This document shows positions 6,770-9,710 of a stretch of DNA of 9,710 bases, in pieces. Within the stretch, counting starts at the first letter, position 1. Every line of letters begins with the position of its first letter. The DNA lies in assembly GCA_030039895.1 (NCBI GenBank), contig JASHUR010000295.1:1-9710 (forward strand). The letters are read 5' to 3'. Origin of the DNA: Acidobacteriaceae bacterium (GTDB taxonomy: Bacteria > Acidobacteriota > Terriglobia > Terriglobales > Acidobacteriaceae). The translations under genes and the position numbers were made by a program. The notes beneath the pieces were generated by a model. It ran no database searches. It was given only the letters and a program-made list of their open reading frames with translations, and had not been told where the DNA came from.

Positions 6770-6810
6770 GACTATCTATAGATTAGCAGGTGCTTGCCGC
6801 ACCGGGATTG

Positions 6811-6876
6811 ACCGTCCAGGCAACCGCGCTTCGCGCCAAACGTAGTGCGGACATCTGTGGCTGCTCCCATTGGTCG
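6811..6876 (-). promoter_or_regulatory. Candidate structured leader element, copy B (upstream of the 6362-6769 gene)
   Basis: Read on the minus strand, this element ends 41 nt before the ATG at 6769. It carries the same exact 16-bp block as copy A (6814-6829) and the matching 18-bp block at 6859-6876. The central hairpin is GCGC and GCGC (6826-6836) around the same three-base loop. It is one base pair shorter than in copy A, so stem length changes on both sides together. The intervening stretch of about 20 nt is not conserved in sequence. Function unknown. It could be a regulatory RNA, a DNA-level operator or a dispersed repeat. Confidence 0.5.
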
Positions 6877-6928
6877 CAGGAACTGAGCCGTGACCGGACG
6901 AAGACACACTGCTGGTGACGAGCACGTG

Positions 6929-6957
6929 TTGCTAGTAGTACGACTTCTGCTTTTGAT
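6929..6957 (+). promoter_or_regulatory. Weak candidate sigma-70-type promoter for the DksA-like gene
   Basis: TTGCTA (6929-6934) and TTTGAT (6952-6957) are separated by exactly 17 bp, matching a -35/-10 layout at four of six positions each. It lies 129 bp before the GTG start, so the inverted repeat at 7035-7054 would fall in the 5' leader. Matches this weak arise often by chance. Confidence 0.25.
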
Positions 6958-7034
6958 GCGGTGTGAGCCAAAAAGAGTTCTATGGGAAATAAAGAAACGG
7001 AATGGAGCGATTCTGCGTCCAACCTTCGATAGCC

Positions 7035-7054
7035 GAATGTGCAAACGCACATTC
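7035..7054. promoter_or_regulatory. Perfect inverted repeat upstream of the DksA-like gene
   Basis: GAATGTGC (7035-7042) and GCACATTC (7047-7054) form an 8-bp perfect dyad around AAAC. It ends 32 bp before the GTG start and 17 bp before the Shine-Dalgarno sequence. No T run follows, so it is not a terminator. It may be a dimeric repressor operator or a leader hairpin. The spacing does not fit the CRP consensus. Confidence 0.45.
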
Positions 7055-7086
7055 CGTGAATTGCGATCAATGAAGGAGTTTTTGAA

Positions 7087-7467
7087 GTGGCCCTTACTCC
7101 CCAGAAATTACATGAATATAAGAAGCGGCTTGTGCATCAGAGGCGGATGTTGGAGCGGTCGACGCTGGCCGCTGTTGAACAGGGGCGCGAGACGATGACA
7201 GACGACGCGCTGGACCCGGCCGACCGCGCGGTGCGGTCGTATGAGAAGGAATTCTTGTTTACACGGGGCACGCACGAGCACGGACAACTGTCGCTGGTAA
7301 AGGGCGCACTGGAGCGCATCGAAGAAGGCACATTTGGCGAGTGCGCGGGGTGCGGAACTGAGATCGGCGCGAAGCGGCTGGAAGCGCTGCCGTGGACTCC
7401 GTACTGCATTGCGTGCCAGGAGAAGGTAGAGCGCGGCGAGCTGGAGCCGGTCCACCAGGCGGCATAA
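7087..7467 (+). CDS. DksA/TraR family C4 zinc-finger regulator
   Basis: This 126-residue protein belongs to the DksA/TraR family, which enters the RNA polymerase secondary channel and alters transcription initiation, often together with (p)ppGpp. The N-terminal helical part (about 5-36) leads to the coiled-coil tip DPADRAV (43-49), matching the DPxDRA tip of DksA with key Asp46 and Ala48 kept. The zinc site is C86-x2-C89 and C107-x2-C110, all four Cys present. It is shorter than E. coli DksA (151 residues). GTG 7087 is supported by GAAGGAG at 7072-7078 with an 8-nt spacer. It is a single-gene unit bounded by a divergent spacer and a terminator. Whether it answers (p)ppGpp cannot be judged here. 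Confidence 0.92.
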   Translation: MALTPQKLHEYKKRLVHQRRMLERSTLAAVEQGRETMTDDALDPADRAVRSYEKEFLFTRGTHEHGQLSLVKGALERIEEGTFGECAGCGTEIGAKRLEALPWTPYCIACQEKVERGELEPVHQAA

Positions 7468-7509
7468 GAGCAGCTGGTGCAGCGGTCCATTCGAGGCCGA
7501 TCAAATAAG

Positions 7510-7558
7510 AAGCGGTCAGTGAGGCAGGTGTTTCTCTGCCGGTGCTCACTGGCCGCTT
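7510..7558. terminator. Bidirectional terminator hairpin between convergent genes
   Basis: A 14-bp stem (7510-7523 with 7545-7558, one T-G wobble) carries an inner GGCAG/CTGCC hairpin. On the plus strand it is followed by a short TTTGT. On the minus strand it is followed by TTCTTATTTG. It sits between the ends of the DksA-like gene (+) and the zinc-ribbon membrane gene (-), so it can serve both, although neither T tract is strong. Confidence 0.7.
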
Positions 7559-7567
7559 TGTCGTAGC

Positions 7568-8089
7568 TTAAAGTGCGGGCCGGGCCAGCTGTTCGTACTC
7601 CTGCCCGGAGGCGCCCGGGAGCAGCACCCAGAGGGTGTAGATGGCGAGTGCGGTTCCGGTGAAGGGCTTGATGATGGTGAGGAACGCAGCCACGATGGCG
7701 AGGATGCGCGCCCAGGGAGCGCGATAGACGAGCGCGAGTCCCGTGATGAGCGAGAGCGCGGCGCGGCCAATAAGGATGACCGTGATGAGGGGAACAAACC
7801 AAGCCATGTTGCCGAAGGGAAATTCGCCCCAGGGGCCGTGGTTCCAATGACCGAAATAGCTGTGGAACATGCCGCCGAAGATGGACATGGCGATCAGCCA
7901 GCCGAGGATGGTCCAGGCGGCGTAGGCGATCCAGAGAATGGAAAGCGCCTGAATGTGGCGGTGGACGCGCGTGTAAAAGTACGGCGGAGGAGTGGCAGGC
8001 ACGGGCGCTGCGGCGACGACGGGGCGTCCGCAATTGGTGCAGAACTGCTGTCCGGGAGGAATGAGTTGTCCGCATCCACCGCAATACAT
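7568..8089 (-). CDS. Zinc-ribbon membrane protein of unknown function
   Basis: This 173-residue protein begins with a short zinc ribbon, C3-x2-C6 and C17-x2-C20 (MYCGGCGQLI, FCTNCG). A proline/alanine-rich linker (23-37) follows. Then come hydrophobic stretches at about 47-75, 95-121 and 126-157, consistent with three or four membrane segments. Such proteins are common and mostly uncharacterised, and I assign no reaction. The zinc ribbon would face the cytoplasm if the first segment inserts with the N-terminus inside. A His/Trp/Gly-rich loop (75-94) lies between the first two segments. ATG 8089 has AAGGAG with a 7-nt spacer. It is transcribed divergently from mutS2, and a heptad repeat array lies in its upstream region. 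Confidence 0.82.
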   Translation of the reverse strand: MYCGGCGQLIPPGQQFCTNCGRPVVAAAPVPATPPPYFYTRVHRHIQALSILWIAYAAWTILGWLIAMSIFGGMFHSYFGHWNHGPWGEFPFGNMAWFVPLITVILIGRAALSLITGLALVYRAPWARILAIVAAFLTIIKPFTGTALAIYTLWVLLPGASGQEYEQLARPAL

Positions 8090-8109
8090 GGTGAGCCTCC
8101 TTGCTGATT

Positions 8110-8144
8110 AGCCAACAGCCGATAGCCGATAGCCAGTAGCCAAT
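8110..8144. repeat. Heptanucleotide tandem array, five units
   Basis: Five 7-bp units run from 8110 to 8144: AGCCAAC, AGCCGAT twice, AGCCAGT and AGCCAAT. The consensus AGCCRAT is the same as in the array at 4572-4613 and in the same orientation. It lies 20 bp upstream of the zinc-ribbon gene start, just beyond that gene's Shine-Dalgarno sequence. Confidence 0.8.
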
Positions 8145-8277
8145 AGCGCCGGAAGCGGTGAGCTGATCCGGTTCCGGTGCACTGAGTAATACGCAGAGCG
8201 CAGGGGGTTTGTTCCGCTGCGGCGCGTGGGTTCCCTGACAACAGATTAGGATTGAATTCGTGGCACTGGCGTAATTT

Positions 8278-9710
8278 ATGACACGAACGATTCCTGAACG
8301 TGTGAGCGATTGTAACCGGACGGCGCTGGAATGGGACCGTTTTTTAGAGCTGCTGGGCGGGTATGCGCAAGCGGCGGTGGGGCGCGCCTGGATTGCGGAC
8401 ATGGGACCGTCGGCAGATGCGGCGTGGATTGAGCGGGAACATGCGCGTGTAGAAGAGATGCGGTTGCTGGCTGGGAGCGGCAGTGTGCCGGGGCTGGCGG
8501 CGGTGTTTGATCCGACCGAGCTGCTGGCCAAGGCGCGAATTGAGGGCACGGCGCTGGAGGCGGAGGAGATTCGCGCCGCGGCGACGCTGGCAGAGGTGAT
8601 TGCGGCGTGGGCGCAGGTGGTCCGGGTTCCTCCGGGCGATCTGGAAGATAGGCTGCCGGAGTTGAAGGCGCTGTTCGGAGAGGTGCTCTCGCTGCCGCTC
8701 AAGCCGCTGATCGAGACGTTGCGCGGGAAGTTTCTACCGGATGGGACGCTGGCGGACGATGCTTCTCCGGAGCTGCGGCGGATAAGGCGCGAGATGGAGA
8801 AGCAGCATCGCGCGATTGAGAACAGTTTGCGCGCTGCGCTGCGGCGGTACTCGGAGGGCGGGTCGGCTCAGGACGAGCTGATTACGATTCGCGGCGAGCG
8901 GTTTGTGATTCCTGTGAAGGCGGAGTGGAAGCGGCGCGTGCAGGGCGTGGTGCACGGGGCCAGCTCGAGCGGGCAGACGGTGTATGTAGAGCCGCTGGAG
9001 ACCATTGAACTGAACAACGATCTGGTGCGGCTGCTGGAGGACGAGCAGGCGGAGATTCACCGGATTTTTGCGGCGATGACGCGGCAGATCGCTCAGTATG
9101 GGGGCGTGATTGCAAAGGGCGCGGAGGCGCTGGGCGAAGTGGACACGCTGCTGGCGCGGGCGCGGTTTGCTGCAGAGTTTTCCTGCGCAAGACCGGGGCT
9201 GGGTGCGGGCGAGTTGGTTGTGAAAGATGCGAGGCATCCGTTGCTTGAAAGAAGACTGCGCGCGGAGGGTGGCGAGGTTGTTCCGATCAGTGTGTCGCTC
9301 ACGGGCGATGTGCGGCAGATGGTGGTGAGCGGGCCGAACACGGGCGGGAAGTCGGTGACGCTGAAGACTGTCGGGTTGCTGGCGATGATGGCGCAGAGCG
9401 GGGTTCCGGTGCCGGCGCGTGAGGCGGTGTTTCCGCTGTTCGATGCATTTCTGGCGGACATTGGGGACGCGCAGTCGATTGAGCAAAATCTGTCGACGTT
9501 TTCGGCGCACATTGCAAACGTAAACAGGATTGGGCGGCGGGCGGATGCGACGTCGCTGGTTCTGCTGGATGAGTTGGGGTCGGCGACCGACCCGAATGAG
9601 GGGTCGGCGCTGGCGGTGGCGATTGCGGAGCACTTTTTGCGCAAACGGGCGTGGGTGATTTTGTCGACGCATTTAACGGCGCTCAAGGTATACGCGGAGA
9701 ACACGCCGGG
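8278..9710 (+). CDS. mutS2: Endonuclease MutS2, N-terminal part (runs off the window)
   Basis: The frame is open from ATG 8278 to the right edge (477 complete codons), with an in-frame TAA at 8272-8274 that fixes the upstream limit. MutS2 is a dimeric MutS-related ATPase. Family members act on recombination intermediates or on collided ribosomes. Seen here are the lever/core region with RGERFVIPVKAEWKRRVQG (about 205-223) and SSSGQTVYVEPLE, the Walker A motif GPNTGGKS (352-359), SIEQNLSTFSAHI (about 401-413), the Walker B LVLLDELGSATDP with D431-E432, and LSTHLTALK near the edge. The rest of the ATPase and the C-terminal Smr nuclease domain, if present, lie outside (full proteins are about 780 residues). 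No clear Shine-Dalgarno sequence precedes the ATG, so a slightly later start is possible. Confidence 0.95.
   Translation, partial: MTRTIPERVSDCNRTALEWDRFLELLGGYAQAAVGRAWIADMGPSADAAWIEREHARVEEMRLLAGSGSVPGLAAVFDPTELLAKARIEGTALEAEEIRAAATLAEVIAAWAQVVRVPPGDLEDRLPELKALFGEVLSLPLKPLIETLRGKFLPDGTLADDASPELRRIRREMEKQHRAIENSLRAALRRYSEGGSAQDELITIRGERFVIPVKAEWKRRVQGVVHGASSSGQTVYVEPLETIELNNDLVRLLEDEQAEIHRIFAAMTRQIAQYGGVIAKGAEALGEVDTLLARARFAAEFSCARPGLGAGELVVKDARHPLLERRLRAEGGEVVPISVSLTGDVRQMVVSGPNTGGKSVTLKTVGLLAMMAQSGVPVPAREAVFPLFDAFLADIGDAQSIEQNLSTFSAHIANVNRIGRRADATSLVLLDELGSATDPNEGSALAVAIAEHFLRKRAWVILSTHLTALKVYAENTP

Larger units (their letters stand above)
6770..7086. other. 317-bp divergent intergenic region
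   Basis: This spacer separates the unknown gene (-) from the DksA-like gene (+). It holds leader element copy B (6811-6876), a perfect 10-bp palindrome ATCTATAGAT (6774-6783) just upstream of the minus-strand start, a weak plus-strand promoter candidate (6929-6957), an inverted repeat (7035-7054), and the Shine-Dalgarno sequence of the plus-strand gene (7072-7078). I see no credible additional protein-coding gene in it. The open frames that cross it are low-quality and overlap the structured element. Confidence 0.7.

Noticed and set aside
6929..6957. Confident promoter calls in other intergenic regions (upstream of acyP, apt, mutS2 and the patatin gene)
   Set aside because: No -35/-10 pair with adequate matches and 16-18 bp spacing was found by eye. 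Only the weak pair at 6929-6957 was listed.
4572..8144. Heptad arrays considered as CRISPR-like repeats
   Set aside because: Units are 7 bp without spacers and there are no cas genes.
2578..8226. A shared 12-bp string CGCTGCGGCGCG at 2578-2589 and 8215-8226, both upstream of plus-strand genes
   Set aside because: It is short, GC-rich and with little similarity around it, so chance is a sufficient explanation.
7137..8702. Long minus-strand open frame (521 codons) spanning the DksA-like gene, the zinc-ribbon gene and mutS2
   Set aside because: It is Ser/Arg/Ala-rich, low-complexity sequence overlapping three well-supported genes and a terminator. High GC keeps such antisense frames open.
8734..9672. 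Minus-strand open frame (312 codons), very Arg/His/Gln-rich, opposite mutS2
   Set aside because: It is antisense to conserved MutS2 core and ATPase sequence, and its composition is typical of a shadow frame.

Overview
The window looks like chromosomal DNA from a GC-rich soil bacterium, most likely an acidobacterium (Terriglobia). That assignment is an inference. It rests on the high GC content, the mix of housekeeping genes, and two kinds of short intergenic repeat that I associate with such genomes. No rRNA, tRNA, CRISPR array or transposon is visible.

Layout from left to right. Positions 1-90 are the 3' end of efp (elongation factor P, +). It is followed after 17 bp by a lower-GC gene (108-1124, +) for a two-domain restriction-type protein: an EVE/PUA-like N-terminal region and an Mrr-type PD-(D/E)xK nuclease. 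A strong rho-independent terminator (1212-1243) ends that unit. A convergent gene (1258-2445, -) encodes a patatin-like phospholipase with altered catalytic motifs. Divergent from it are acylphosphatase (acyP, 2628-2909) and adenine phosphoribosyltransferase (apt, 3033-3578), separated by a dispersed palindromic repeat. A perfect 12-bp terminator hairpin (3660-3698) closes apt.

A minus-strand block follows, listed in map order: a DUF892 (YciE/YciF) ferritin-like protein (3707-4198), a small unknown protein (4303-4563), ATP-dependent PEP carboxykinase (pckA, 4661-6217) and a second unknown protein (6362-6769). A 317-bp divergent spacer leads to a DksA/TraR-type zinc-finger regulator (7087-7467, +). 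A bidirectional terminator separates it from a zinc-ribbon membrane protein (7568-8089, -). The window ends inside mutS2 (8278 to the right edge, +).

The most interesting feature I found is a pair of related elements of about 66-68 bp (6266-6333 and 6811-6876). Each lies about 40-50 nt upstream of a minus-strand start codon, that of pckA and that of the unknown gene 6362-6769. They share exact 5' and 3' blocks. Between these is a hairpin whose stem differs by a base pair while the GAA loop is kept. I cannot match this to a riboswitch class I know, so it is a candidate undescribed cis-regulatory RNA or a dispersed structured repeat. Secondary points of interest are the Mrr-type gene with its composition shift, the 7-bp-period repeat arrays upstream of two minus-strand genes, and a dyad in front of the DksA-like gene.
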